Shown: positions 1 to 10,709 of the stretch, in pieces | How positions within the stretch are numbered: the first letter of the stretch is position 1 | How the letters are laid out: every line of letters begins with the position of its first letter | Origin: Haematobia irritans | Lineage: Eukaryota; Arthropoda; Insecta; Diptera; Muscidae | Direction of reading: 5' to 3' | Assembly: GCF_050003625.1 (NCBI RefSeq) | Contig: NC_134400.1 | Coordinates: forward strand, 46,985,096-47,049,095 | DNA length: 64,000 bases | Made by a program: the position numbers and the translations under genes | Notes under the pieces: model-generated | The model's input: only the letters and a program-made list of their open reading frames with translations | What the model was told of the DNA's origin: nothing | Database searches by the model: none

Positions 1-672
1 GTTGAGAACGATATCGATATCACTTGGAAGTTGAAAACCGCGTTTACCCAACACAAGACATTTGGTCTTCCTGGGGTTAAGGTAGAGACCGTTTGCTGTC
101 GCCCATCTCTGAACTGTGGTCAGATCGTCATTTAACAAAGTAGCCTTATCGTAAATTGTCCCAGAATCCCCTGTTATGTAGACCTGAACGACATCGGCAT
201 ACATGTGTATCCTACAATGGTTCAAACGCAATGGAAGGTCGTTGATATAAACGGAAACAAGCAGGGGGCCAAAAACAGATCCCTGGGGAACACCCTTTAA
301 CCATGAACGAACATCAGAGACACATGTCCGATTATACACAGACTGTGTTCGTTCACTTAAATAAGAATTCAGCAGGCGGACAGAATGTGAAGAGAAATTG
401 AAGAACTTTCCCAATTTCAAACATAATAGGGAATGATTGACGGTGTCGAATGCTTTCGAATGGTCCAGTAAAACAAGAAATCCAACCTTACCACTGTCTA
501 ATTCAGTCCTCAAATCCTCACACACGTCCGTTAGGGCAGCGAGACAGCCATGTCCTGGGCGGAAACCTGATTGTCTAGTCGATATCAAAGAGAATTGCAT
601 CAAGTGTCCCATCATCTGATCATGCAATAACTTCTCAAAGATCTTGGAGATATACGGCAGAAGCGCTATTGG
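1..672 (-). pseudogene. Non-LTR retrotransposon reverse transcriptase, partial
   Basis: Read on the minus strand from 672 down, the frame is open for about 220 residues and leaves the window at position 1. It carries reverse transcriptase landmarks in the expected order: IALLPYISKIFEKLLHDQ, QSGFRPGHGCLAAL, then LLDHSKAFDTVNH, then GVPQGSVFGPLL, INDLP, and HMYADVVQVY near 205-225. In the family this last motif is YADD. Here the second aspartate is valine, so the polymerase active site is broken. A PRKTKCLVLG segment follows. Such enzymes copy element RNA into DNA at a nicked target. The palm motifs resemble the CR1/Kiri/jockey side of non-LTR elements, but the clade is uncertain. At 672/673 the coding sequence stops abruptly at an unrelated S-family repeat. 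The plus-strand frame at 437-619 is an antisense shadow. Confidence 0.85.
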
Positions 673-1032
673 ATGTCTTTAAAATAAAGTGTTGAAAAAC
701 GTGTCCTATATTTGAACGATTTTTTGCTTTGTAGTCAAGATGCAAAAAGACAACAAATTTAAAGACAATTTCATTAAATTTAAAGAATTTTTCTGAATTA
801 TTAAAGTCAAGTTGACCTTAGCCCAATAATTTTTTCTTTCATGTTATGATACCCATTTTTAAGTCAAATCACTTAATTATAAGGACAATACGACTTCATT
901 GAAAAGTTTATCGACTTTTGGACAAGGAAAAAACTTTATATTAGAGAAATGCGTCTTCTATGCTAAGCAAAATTTGCATTCGTATTTTAAAGACATGAAA
1001 TCTTTGACATCACGACAATATTTTTTTCAGTG
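673..1032 (+). mobile_element. S-family TIR element, 5'-truncated copy (Sa)
   Basis: About 360 bp nearly identical to 46511-46866 and to the reverse complement of 62964-63320. It ends in a T run followed by CAGTG at 1028-1032, the same terminus as the other S copies. It lacks the first ~295 bp of the full 656-bp element and abuts the RT fragment at 672/673. It has no coding capacity and is probably a non-autonomous DNA element; see the Sd copy for termini. Confidence 0.75.
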
Positions 1033-1204
1033 TGAAATTTCATTTCAAACGTACAGTTCCTGCAAATAAATTTAAAATTTGTCCATATAGAGACTAGATC
1101 AGTTTCTGGATCTCTAAGATAAGATCCAAAGGAATTTTATGTCTCCGTTCAGGGTATCAAAAAAATCTTATTAAAATATTGCCGTTCAAATGATTCCAAA
1201 TCTA

Positions 1205-1859
1205 CACACAAAAACGAGTTTACTTGGATCCAAAGATGTTGACATTTTCTTAAGGATTGTGGTATTGATTCCGAGCCAAAGATGCGGCTTCTTTAAAATA
1301 AAGAAATTTTTTAGCGACCTATCTGGCTTTAAATCTAGGGTCAATAAAATTAAACTTAGGATACAGATTTAATTTATCGAATTTTCATCATTCTTTTTTC
1401 GCGGTATATTAATAAATCTATTAAGGGCTACTTCAAATCAAAAAAAATTTTTCTTAATTCCAAAAAACTTTAAACCAAAGATGCTAAATCCTCAAAATAA
1501 GTCTTATACTATATATTATTATATATTATTTTAAAACTAAAGATTCACTATTTTAGTTAATTTAAGGACGATATCTTTAAAACAAACACCTGTTTCTTTA
1601 TTTCAAAGAACATTTGCCGTAGTTCAAAGATATACGTCTTTAACGGTGCGACGCAAAATTCCAAAGCTTGTGTCCTGAATTTAATAAAAAAATGTTTTGA
1701 TGCATAGTTTATAAACTTTATTTTAAAATGCATTGATCATCTTTATTTTAATTAAAATTTCATTATTTAAAAGAAATTTATACTTAATATTTTGTAAATT
1801 GCGCGTCCGAAAATTTAGGTTGCGTAATCTTTAATATTATGTAAATATTTTTTTCAGTG
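1205..1859 (+). mobile_element. S-family TIR element, diverged full-length copy (Sb)
   Basis: This 655-bp block starts CACACAAAAACGAG and ends TTTTTTTCAGTG, with TA immediately outside both ends (1203-1204 and 1860-1861). An internal segment at 1250-1290, GGTATTGATTCCGAGCCAAA, matches Sc and Sd at the same relative position. The length equals that of Sd (656 bp) although the interior has diverged strongly, so this is an older member of the family. I see no transposase in it. The 60-codon frame at 1190-1372 is chance. Confidence 0.6.
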
Positions 1860-1902
1860 TAAATTGTGTAGATGTATGGCCAGGTTTTAGATTTACGAGG
1901 GT

Positions 1903-2705
1903 ACACCCTCAAAAAAAATCGCTTCTGTAACATATACCCCAAACACATTTTGCTTTAAGCATGTATATTTTCAGAATTGGTCCAAACAAAATATTATTTG
2001 TATTATTCAAACATTTTATGTTTCACATTAGGCATAAACTGGTAGAAAAAAAATTTTAATGAAATTTTCTTTGTGTATATATATTTTTAAGGCGCCAAAT
2101 GGTTATTTCCATTCTTTTACTTGCAGCCTAGATTAGGTTAGGTGGCAGCCCGATGTATCAGGTTCACTTAGACTATTCAGTCCATTGTGATACCACATTG
2201 GTGAACTTCTCTCTTATCACTGAGTGCTGCCCGATTCCATGTTAAGCCCATTGACAAGGGACCTCCTTTTTATAGCCGAGTCCGAACAGCGTTCCACATT
2301 GCAGTGAAACCGCTTAGAGAAGCTTTGAAACCCTCAGTAATGTCACCAGCATTACTGAGGTGGGATAATCCACCGCTGAAAAACTTTTTGGTGTTCGGTC
2401 GAAGCAGGAATCGAACCCACGACCTTGTGTATGCAAGGCGGGCATGCATTGCACCACGGTGGCTCCCCTACTTGCAGCATACTCTCTAGGTATCTCTTTC
2501 TAAACACATATTATAGGCTATTTCTAAATTTATATATGTTTGCATCCAAGCATATTATATTTACAAAACTTTTATGTCCCAAACATGTTATGTTAGGTTA
2601 TGAACATTGTATGCTTGCACATAAAATATTGTGTTAAAAAATCGGAGTTCCAAACATACAATTTTTACACACAAACATATGAAAAACAGTCCTTTTCGCC
2701 CGTGT
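1903..2705 (+). mobile_element. M-family ACAC-ended element (M1), split by a SINE
   Basis: The left end ACACCCTCAAAAAAAATCGC and the right end, reverse complement ACACGGGCGAAAAGGACTG, match the two ends of M2, M3 and M4 elsewhere in the window. The interior has the family's recurring ATGTTTGGGACATAT-like words. A 342-bp SINE with a 9-bp target duplication sits inside at 2127-2468; without it and one TSD copy the element is about 452 bp. It is non-coding. Confidence 0.65.
2127..2468 (-). mobile_element. tRNA-derived SINE, full copy with TSD (SINE-1)
   Basis: On the minus strand the element starts GGGAGCCACCGTGGTGCAAT and has a Pol III A-box-like stretch followed about 35 bp later by the B box GGTTCGATTCC. 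A ~250-bp unrelated body follows, ending in a short CCTAA-type tail (TTAGGTTAGG on the plus strand). It is flanked by a perfect 9-bp direct repeat TACTTGCAG at 2118-2126 and 2469-2477, the signature of target-primed insertion. Two other full copies lie at 22901-23250 and 37712-38065. It encodes nothing and would depend on the machinery of a non-LTR element. The frames at 2304-2489 and 2425-2637 are chance. Confidence 0.9.
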
Positions 2706-2739
2706 AGCCTTTTGTATTTCGGTATTGGAGGACATTATT

Positions 2740-3270
2740 ATCTATACAATTTTGCATGCATTTCAACCAATTGACAAAGTACATTTGCCACTCTGATTGA
2801 GATATCTCGAAAACATGCATTCTGAACGCATCATCCGCTTCTTCAGGTGTCGAACAGTCGAATGCTCTTTACTTTCGGGTTCATGCGTGTAAATTCACGA
2901 TACATCACCTCTGACCGTCAAATACGTATTTCGAAGCACCGCGATCATATTTTTTGGAGCATTTCTTTCGACCAACCGACACGAGCAAATTTTGACGGTC
3001 AATATTGAATGTATGATGGTCCCACTTATGCTTAAGGTTGTCTCAATATCACCATTGCTCGTATGATGATCTTGCAATACCAGTTGGCGCACTGCATCAA
3101 TGATTTTGGACGACTTTTACAAAATTTGTCTTGGAATGGTCTACGATCTTGGTTGAATTTACCAGACCATCGATAGAGATTAATCGCCAAAAATTGAATT
3201 AAGTTCGTCGTTCGTCGTGTACTGCTGTTGAGTTAATGCATGTCGAAATTTGAAAAATAACGTTTGAAAA
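2740..3270 (-). pseudogene. mariner (DD34D type) transposase relic
   Basis: On the minus strand, broken frames recover the mariner transposase order. A GKFNQDRRPFQDKF segment followed by SRPKSL matches the family's N-terminal DNA-binding domain. A helix-turn-helix segment with SISGTIIHSIL follows, and then IYTHEPESKEHSTV, which in mauritiana-type mariners follows the catalytic GDESW. Here the GDESW aspartate is lost (VRGDVS then a stop). Downstream the frame decays into MFSRYLNQSG, and the second and third catalytic aspartates are not visible. It is an old, immobile copy. I did not find terminal inverted repeats. Identity of the family is good, the subfamily is inferred. Confidence 0.7.
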
Positions 3271-4178
3271 TGCTTACGATTCAATTTTTTGGGCGAAATG
3301 ATTTTTTGAAGTTGCTGTAACCAATACAATAGCACGTTCTGAGTACGTACACCTTAGTTTGTTTGTAGTTAAATTTTATTATTTTTTTGCGAAATTTTCC
3401 ACAGCCCGATGAAATTTTCGTTTTTTAAGTATGTCTGAACCATTTTATGAACTAAACGTGGGTATAAAGTTCAATGACCGTAAGCAAATGTACATTTTCG
3501 TACGATTCCCAAAAATAGTAAGAATGAACTACTGTATGGTTAAAATGGTCATGATTTGGCGCCAATGATTTTCTTCTTTACTTTTAGTTAAATTTTTTTC
3601 ACGAAAGATTGTAATTTCGTGAACTGCAGTTAAAAGGTACTACTGGCCATTAAATTTTCCTGGTTTTAACAACGCTTTGTGGAAATCTCAAAATGTGGAG
3701 AATAATTTAGTTCAATTTTCGTGCGAGTTAGTTTATTCTTCCCATAAAAAAAATACTTTTTTTCTGTGCACAACCTCAAAAATGTCAAGCTTTTCGATAG
3801 AGCTGTCAGTTGTAAGATTGTAGCCCTAGAGTTTCCGAAATATAAAAGCTAAGCTCAAATTTGGACCATGTACACTTAAATAGGGATATAGGTCTATATA
3901 AAGGATATATCAGAATAAGAACGAATATTAGCCATAATAATATGCCCCCTTTAAAAAAATTAATAAATTATGGAATATATACCTATATAGTAGACGTATC
4001 AGATAGTGTAGGATCCTTCCATTGTGATATGTCGGAGTGCTATGATTATAACCCCATACAGAATCCATCCACTAGTTCCCTACACACTACATAGTGTCAG
4101 TAATTTGCGCCTAATTTTCTGATAAAAAAACAAACAGTTTTTTCTAAGGAGATTGGCATGGATTGTAATGACTTTAGT
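3271..4178. other. No recognisable feature
   Basis: AT-rich sequence with scattered T runs. The 77-codon frame at 3861-4094 matches no family I know and has no flanking signals. I see no repeat partner elsewhere in the window. Confidence 0.5.
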
Positions 4179-4740
4179 TCAATGATATCGGGGCAATGAT
4201 CTTTCCAGTATGGACAAACAAAACAAAGCAAATAAAACAACATCTAAGGCATTTACTATATCATACGCGTCCGCCTTTTTGGTATATGTATCTCCAGCAT
4301 CATAGCTAAAATATTTGAAGACAGTTGTTTCATTTCCCAATACCCCAAAGAAATGAGCATATTCCGTATGACACTCTATTGCCACGTTCATGTCATGCTT
4401 TAAATATTGTTTTTACAATTTTGTTCTTTCGATTTGAATTGCTATTTTGATAATTTTCTTCATGACATGGATGGTGTAATGAGTTTGACATTCCGTTTTT
4501 AAAACATCGACTATAAATGCACAGTACATATGTATATGATATATTCTGGATAATGGTGAAATTCTAAAGAGATCTAGCGATATCAATTAGTCTGTCCGTC
4601 CGATGTCCATGTGCTTGGATGGCATTTAAGTTTCCTTTCGTGAGTGTGCAATCTATATTGGAGTTAAGGAGTAATATTGAAAGAGCTTCTGCGTAGTTTA
4701 TCGGACATAAATTTGTCTAACGCAAATCAAAAACAATGCA
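4179..4740 (-). repeat. Locally duplicated segment, copy 1, with INE-like fragment
   Basis: This segment is paralogous to 10620-11960 once the mariner there is removed. Shared landmarks are the stretch around GGCATTTACTATATCAT (4238), the GCCACGTTCATG region (4381) and a GTTTATCGGA block (4697). On the minus strand it has a 70-codon frame beginning MNVAIECHTEYAHFFGVLGN. The paralogue at 10610-10710 conserves part of it (GDT, DDIVNAL, VVLFA), so a decayed coding origin is possible but I do not recognise the family. The part at 4480-4625 (GACATTCCGTTT, then AAACATCGA, then a GTCY stretch) matches the 5' region of the INE-like element at 41836. Confidence 0.5.
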
Positions 4741-5396
4741 ACCCTATCATATTACTTCACCACTCTACTTCATCGATTTTTTCATAGATTCAGAGAAAAA
4801 TATAGAATTTCGATGGCGCCTTTTACAGGATGTGAAATAAATTTAACGGAGGTTTAGATTTTTTTTGGCTAACTGTCCCCCACTTCGCCACTTTCCCTTC
4901 TGTAGTACAACAAATTTTAAAAAAAATATATATAAATTTTTAATTTTACAAATTTTCTCTTTTTCCGGACGGAGAAACGAATCTTCCAGATTTGCAGCAT
5001 TATGCCATTCGCACTTGATATAAAAGAAGTGTTAAATATACATTGGTGTTATGGAGAGAGATTGGAAACATTTCGACGCACTTAATCAGACATAATTTTA
5101 TCTATAAGTTTAAAAAAATATGTTTCAAATATATTTTGTTTGGATATATTTTATGAAATGCAAAGTACAAAAAGAAGTATGTGAAAAAGTTGTTCTAAAA
5201 GTGAAAAATATCTTAAAGTTATATTTCCAGTGCCATATAATAGAATCAGAAAATCTTCAATATAAATATTTGGATCTAGGAAAAAACAAAAACGTATATA
5301 ACATATATTGAGCAACAGTTTTGATGATCTCCTACAACTTCCAAATGAAAATCAGCTCGGATGGATTCCATCGCGTAATTTACTTATCCAAATAAT
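4741..5396. other. No recognisable feature
   Basis: AT-rich DNA between the duplicated segment and the first INE-like element. The 63-codon frame at 5120-5311 has low complexity and no recognisable domain. Confidence 0.5.
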
Positions 5397-7599
5397 TATA
5401 CCCTTCACCACTACTGTGGTACAGGGTATAATAAGTTTGTGCATTTGTATGTAACGCCAAGAAATAGTAGTGATAGACCCATCTTTTAGTATACCGATCG
5501 GCTTAGAATTAAATTCTGAGTCGATTTAGCGATGTCCGTCTGTCTGTCCGTCCGTCTGTCTGTATATGTAATTTTGTGCACAAAGTACAGGTCGCAGTTT
5601 AAATCGGATCGTCCTCAAATTTGGCATTACGTCTTTCTTCGGGTCAAAGGCAATCGCTATTGATTTTGGAAAAAAATCGGTTCAAATTTAGATATAGCTG
5701 CCATATATATGTATCACCGATTTAATCATAATTCACGTATTTATGATCCGATGTTCTTCAAATTGCGTACATCTGAATATTTTGCCAGTCCCGTAAAATC
5801 TGCAAATTATCAGCTAAATCGGTTCAGATTTAGATATAGCTCCCATATATATCTTTCGTCCGATTTGGACTTATATGGCCCGAAAAGCCAGAGTTTTGTC
5901 CTGATTTCCTTAAAATTTTGTACAAGGAGTGCGTTTAATAGTATCGTTCAGTGTGCTACACTTGGTTAAAATCCGTTCAGATTTAGATATAGCTCCCATA
6001 TATATCTTTCGTCCGATTTGGACTTATATGGCTTCTAAAGCCAGAGAAGAAGTGTGTTTAATAATATCGTTAATTGTGCCAAATTTAGTTGAAATCGGTT
6101 TAGATTTACATATAGCTCCCATATATATCTTTCACCCGATTTACAATCATATGACCACAGGGGTTAAAGCTTTATTCCGATTTACGTGAAATTTTGCAGA
6201 GATAGTAGAAATAACATTCTAACTACGCATGCCAAATTTGGTCAAAATCGGTTCAGATTTAGATATAGCTCCCATATATATCACATGAGCCTAAATCGGA
6301 TGACAGAGGCCAATTTTTTTGCTCAGATTTAGTTGACATTTTGCACAGGGCGTTGAAATAGCATTGTAGCTATGCGTGCCAAATTTGGTTGAAATCGGTT
6401 CAGATTTAGATACAGCTCCCATATATAGCTTTCGCTCGATTTACACTCATATGACCACAGAGGCCAACTTTTTGCTCCGATTTAGTTGAAATTTTGCACA
6501 GGGAATAGAATTATCATTGTATCTATGCGTGCCAAATTTGGTTGAAATCGTTTCAGATTTGGATATATCTCCCATATATAGCTTTCGCCCGATTTACACT
6601 CATATGACCACAGAGGCCAATTTTTAACTTCGATTTTGATGAAATTTTGCACAGGAAGTAGAATTAGCATTGTAGCTATGCGTGCCAAATTTGGTTGAAA
6701 TCGGTTCAGATTTAGATATAGCTCCCATATATATGTTTTTCTTGTTTGTTTACATTTTCCTTGTAAAATCGCCACTGCTTAGTCGAAAAGTTGTAAAAAT
6801 GACTCTAATTTTCCTAAACTTCTAATACATATATATCAAGCGATAAATCATAAATAAACTTTTGCGAAGTTTCATTAAAATTGCTTTAGATTTATATGTT
6901 TCCCATATTTTTATACCCTGCGCCACACTGTGGAACAGGGTATTATAAGTTAGTGCATATGTTTGTAACACCCAGAAGGAGACGAGATAGACACATGGTG
7001 TCTTTGGCAATAATGCTCAGGGTGGGTCCTTGAGTCGATATAACCATGTCCGTCTGTCCGTCCGTCCGTCCGTCTGTGTGTGAACACATTTTTGTGATCA
7101 AAGTCTAGGTCGCAATTTAAGTCCAATCGCCTTCAAATTTGGCACATGTTCCTAATTTGGGTCAGAATAGAACCCTATTGATTTTGGAAGAAATCGGTTC
7201 AGATCAAGATATAGCTCCCATATATATCTATCGCCCGATATGGACTAATATGGTCCTAAAAGCCAGAGTTTTGGCCCAATTTGGTTGAAATTGTGCACAG
7301 GGAGTAGATTTAGAACTGTAGCTATGCGCGCCAATTTTTATTGAAATCGATTCAAATTTAGATATAGCTCCCATATATATCTTTCGCCCGATATGCACTT
7401 ATATGGACCCAGAAGCCAGAGTTTTATCCCGATTAGCTTGAAATTTTGCACAAGGAGTACAATTGGTAGTATAGTCATGTGTGCCAAATTTGATTGAAAT
7501 CGGTTCAGATTTAGATATAGCTCCCATATATATGTTTTTCCGATTTCGACAAAAAGGGTCAAAATACCAACATTTTCCTTGTAAAATCGCCACTGCTTA

Positions 7600-8887
7600 A
7601 AGGGTGATTCGGTCAAAATTTGGTCAAGGGAAAACGCGTGTAAATCGGTGAAATCGTTTATTTAAAAAATCAAATTAAATTTCTTTTTCAAGTTCAATTA
7701 GTATAAAATTCAGGAAAAATATTCAGTTAGGCTTTCGATTTTCCAAATCCGAATTGCCGGGCCTCACGCTTGACACCTGCCATCAGATTTTGTACAGCTA
7801 CCTTGTCCACCTTCTTCGCTGCAGAAAGCCAGTTTGCCTTGAACTGCTGCTCGTCCTTAGCAGTTTTTTTGTCTTCTTTAGGTTCCGCTTGACAATAGCC
7901 AAGTATTTCTCAATTGGGCGGAGCTCTGGCGTGTTGGGAGGGTTCTTATCCTTGGGAACAACCTGCACGTTGTTGGCGGCGTACCACTCCATCGCCTTCT
8001 TACCGTAATGGCAAGATGCCAAATCCGGCCAAAACAGTACGGAACAACCGTGTTTCTTCAGGAAAGGCAGCAGACGTTTATTCAAACACTCTTCTTGGTG
8101 GACAGTCCCGGAAGCTATGAAAATGCTGCTTTTCAAGCCACAGGTACAGATGGCTTGCCAAACCAGATATTTCTTTGCGAACTTTGACAGTTTTATGTGC
8201 TTAAAAATATCTGCTACCTTTCCCCTTCCTTTTGCCGTATAAAACTCCTGTCCCGGAAGCTGCTTGTAGTCGGCTTTGACGTAGGTTTCGTCGTCCATTA
8301 CCACGCAGTCAAACTTCGTCAGCATCGTCGTGTACAGCCTCCGGGATCGCGCTTTGGCCGTCGTATTTTGTTTATCATCGCGATTTGGAGTCACTACCTT
8401 CTTGTAAGTCGATAGTCCGGCTCGTTTTTGGCTCGATGCACGGTTGTAGACGATACACCCAGCTTATTTGCGGCATCTCGGAGAGAGAGGTTAGGGTTTC
8501 GCTTGAAACTACCGGCAACTCTCTTTGTCGTCTCAGCGCCTTCCGGTTTTCGATTTCCCCCCGATCCAGACTTCCTGGCTGTCGACAAACGTTCCCCAAA
8601 CACTTTAATTACATTTGTAACGGTTGATTTGGCAACTTTTAGCGATTTTGCCAGCTTTGCGTGCGAGTAGCTCGGATTTTCGCGATGCACGAGCAAAATT
8701 TTGATACGCTGCTCTTCTTGCTTGGACGGCATTTTGACAACTGAAGAGTGAATTCCAAAATCTAAATAGGAGCAACATTCTACACACACACACACCTTCA
8801 AAATGAGGGGTGTTCAGGTTTTATAAATGCAAAATTGAAAGAAATACGTCAAGTTTATATTGACCAAATTTTGACCGTATCACCCTT
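7600..8887 (-). mobile_element. DD37E Tc1/mariner element T1, nested in E2
   Basis: A 1288-bp element with terminal inverted repeats AAGGGTGATTCGGTCAAAAT (left) and AAGGGTGATACGGTCAAAAT (right, reverse complement), flanked by TA at 7598-7599 and 8888-8889. The empty site is visible at 6766-6780 (GCCACTGCTTAGTCG), proving TA duplication. It contains one transposase gene with frameshifts. The same family occurs as T2 (45078-46358), T3 (51519-54961) and T4 (61535-61903). Confidence 0.92.
7727..8732 (-). pseudogene. DD37E transposase, frameshifted (T1)
   Basis: The conceptual gene of about 335 codons starts at the ATG at 8732 (MPSKQEEQRIKILLVHRENP) and ends near 7727. It has an N-terminal helix-turn-helix region (AKLAKSLKVAKSTVTNVIKV) followed by a second one around LRDAANKLGVSSTTVHRAK. 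The DDE catalytic core has D in VVMDDETY, D in FWPDLASCHY and E in RPIEKYLAIV, with 37 residues between the second D and E. That spacing is the DD37E signature of the IS630-Tc1-mariner superfamily. One A is missing from an A run near 8430, shifting frame between the binding and catalytic domains. Another indel near 7868 garbles the C-terminus after NLKKTKK. It is therefore not functional. Plus-strand frames at 7754-8670 are antisense shadows. Confidence 0.9.
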
Positions 8888-9517
8888 TAGTCTGAAAGAT
8901 GAAAAAATGACTCTAATTTTCCTAAACTTCTAATACATATATATCGAGCGATAATTCATAAATTAACTTTTGCGAAGTTTCCTTAAAATTGCTTCAGATT
9001 TAAATGTTTTCCATATTTTTTTACTAACATTGTGTTCCACCCTAGTGCATTAGCCGACTTAAATTTTGAGTCTATAGATTTTGTAGAAGTCTATCAAATT
9101 CTGCCCAGATCGAGTGATATTTAAATGTATGTATTTGGGACAAACCTTTATATATAGCTCCCAACACATTTGACGGATGTGATATGGTATCGAAAATTTA
9201 GATCTACAAAGTGGTGCAGGGTATAATATAGTCGGCCCCGTCAGACTTTAGACTTTCCTTACTTGTTTTTGCTAACATTGTGTTCCACCCTAGTGCATTA
9301 TACGACTTAAATTTTGAGTCTATAGATTTTGTAGAAGTCTATCAAATTCTGTCCAGATCGAGTGATATTTAAATGTATGCATTTGGGACAAACCTTTATA
9401 TATAGCCGCCAAAACATTTGACGGATGTGATATGGTATCGAAAATTTAGATCTACAAAGTGGCGCAGGGTATAATATAGTCGGCTCCGCCCGACTTTAGA
9501 CTTTCCTTACTTGTTTT

Positions 9518-10600
9518 TGATTAAAAATTGTTTGAATCAAAGCAATTATGATATCAATCACCGACGTACAAAAACCTATATGATACAATTAAATATTTGT
9601 GTGGTGTAATTAATTTTTATGAATGGATTTTATTTTGACTAAAAAATTAATTAAATCAATGATTACTTTTTCACATATATTAAATATTAATTCAAACAAA
9701 TTATTGACGTTGCATACGCTATTTTAATTTCAATTAAAAAATAATTCTTATTTGAAATAAGAAAAAAGTTGTCTACAGTTTTAAACCATCTATTGAGCAA
9801 TCATTTTGCTAAAATAATTCTGAATTTCTTTGATACAATGTTGTCCAAAAACAAAAACACAACAGAGATATTCCAAGCCATAATTACCTACCAATGGAGT
9901 TAACATTTGCTGTCACACATTCAAGCACCCTGTTTCATTTGCTGAAAGCAGTAACAAGTTTAAATTTGTTGAAGCTCTGGCTTCAGATGGTAAAACAACA
10001 ACAACAACAATGAATAAAACCAGGAAAAATCTACAACTTGTAAGGAAACCAGCAGCAACAACAACATGAAGAAAGGAAGAAAAAATATATACTGGTTTGC
10101 CACATAAAGAATGGTCTTCTTGTAAGCACGTTAAAACTTTAAGCCTTAAATTACCTTAGCAATGACAAACAAATAAGACTGAGCAACAAAAAATATTTCC
10201 CACCTTGGTATCCGAATGAGTTGTATAGATAGATCTCTTTCAAAAATTAATATAACTTAAACTTTATACATATAAGGGAAATATTAGCCAAGGATCCTAA
10301 TAGAATCCTGATAGAATCGGAACAACCAGATGAGTAGATATGGCTCAAGCTTAGTCCGTCCATCCATTTATTTATTCAATGAAAAATAATAATAGTAATT
10401 GCTAAATCGATATTTAACTTTACATTATTATATGAAACCTTTTGAAAATTTGATGCAACTTTTTAGATTAAACGAACCCTGTTTTAAATAGAATATAATC
10501 TTGCTCATTTCAAATAAATTTGTTTTCATTTCAAACGACATATTTTTCAATTCAAAGAAACCCCGCAAGATAAAGCGCTGTATATTTACAGGATTACTGA
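9518..10600. other. AT-rich DNA, no gene seen
   Basis: Low-complexity AT-rich sequence with short CAACAA/CAGCAA runs near 9995-10070. No open frame, repeat partner or RNA gene is recognisable. Confidence 0.5.
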
Positions 10601-10709
10601 TTTTAAGGGTATTTCTTGCCTGGGCAAATAAAACAACGTGTAAGGCATTTACTATATCATCCCCGTTAGCGTATTTGATGGGTGTATCTCCAGAATAATG
10701 GCTCAAATA

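Larger units (their letters stand above)
6911..9265 (+). mobile_element. INE-1/DINE-1-like element E2, nested in E1
   Basis: It starts TTATACCCTGCGCCACACTG with a matching CAGGGTATTATAA arm and carries a GTCY run at 7047-7079. Internal ~150-bp repeats lie at 7190-7540, and the 3' hairpin region and ACTTTCCTTACTTG end lie at 9240-9265. Both sides of it are E1 sequence meeting at a run of T residues, so it inserted into E1 without a target duplication. A DD37E transposon at 7600-8887 interrupts it after CGCCACTGCT. Intact reference copies are E4 (21375-22744) and E5 (26253-27597). It is non-coding. Confidence 0.8.
5397..9517 (+). mobile_element. INE-1/DINE-1-like element E1, split by E2
   Basis: The 5' end TTATACCCTTCACCACTACT forms a hairpin with GTGGTACAGGGTATAA. 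It is followed by a GTCY microsatellite at 5527-5570 and about seven ~150-bp internal repeats at 5690-6740, each with a GATATAGCTCCCATATATA core. The element breaks in a T run at 6910 and resumes at about 9266 with CTAACATTGTGTTCC. It ends near 9517 with the 3' hairpin region and TTTAGACTTTCCTTACTTG. The E3 copy (19431-20653, minus) shows the uninterrupted arrangement. INE-1/DINE-1 elements are non-autonomous Helentron relatives that insert between T residues without a target duplication, and the terminal hairpins and GTCY block fit. Open frames within (5709-6189, 6482-6775) come from the repeats. Confidence 0.8.

Noticed and set aside
7798..8670. Several plus-strand frames opposite T1 (and minus frames opposite T2)
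   Set aside because: Antisense shadows of the DD37E transposase; the same peptides appear opposite every copy.
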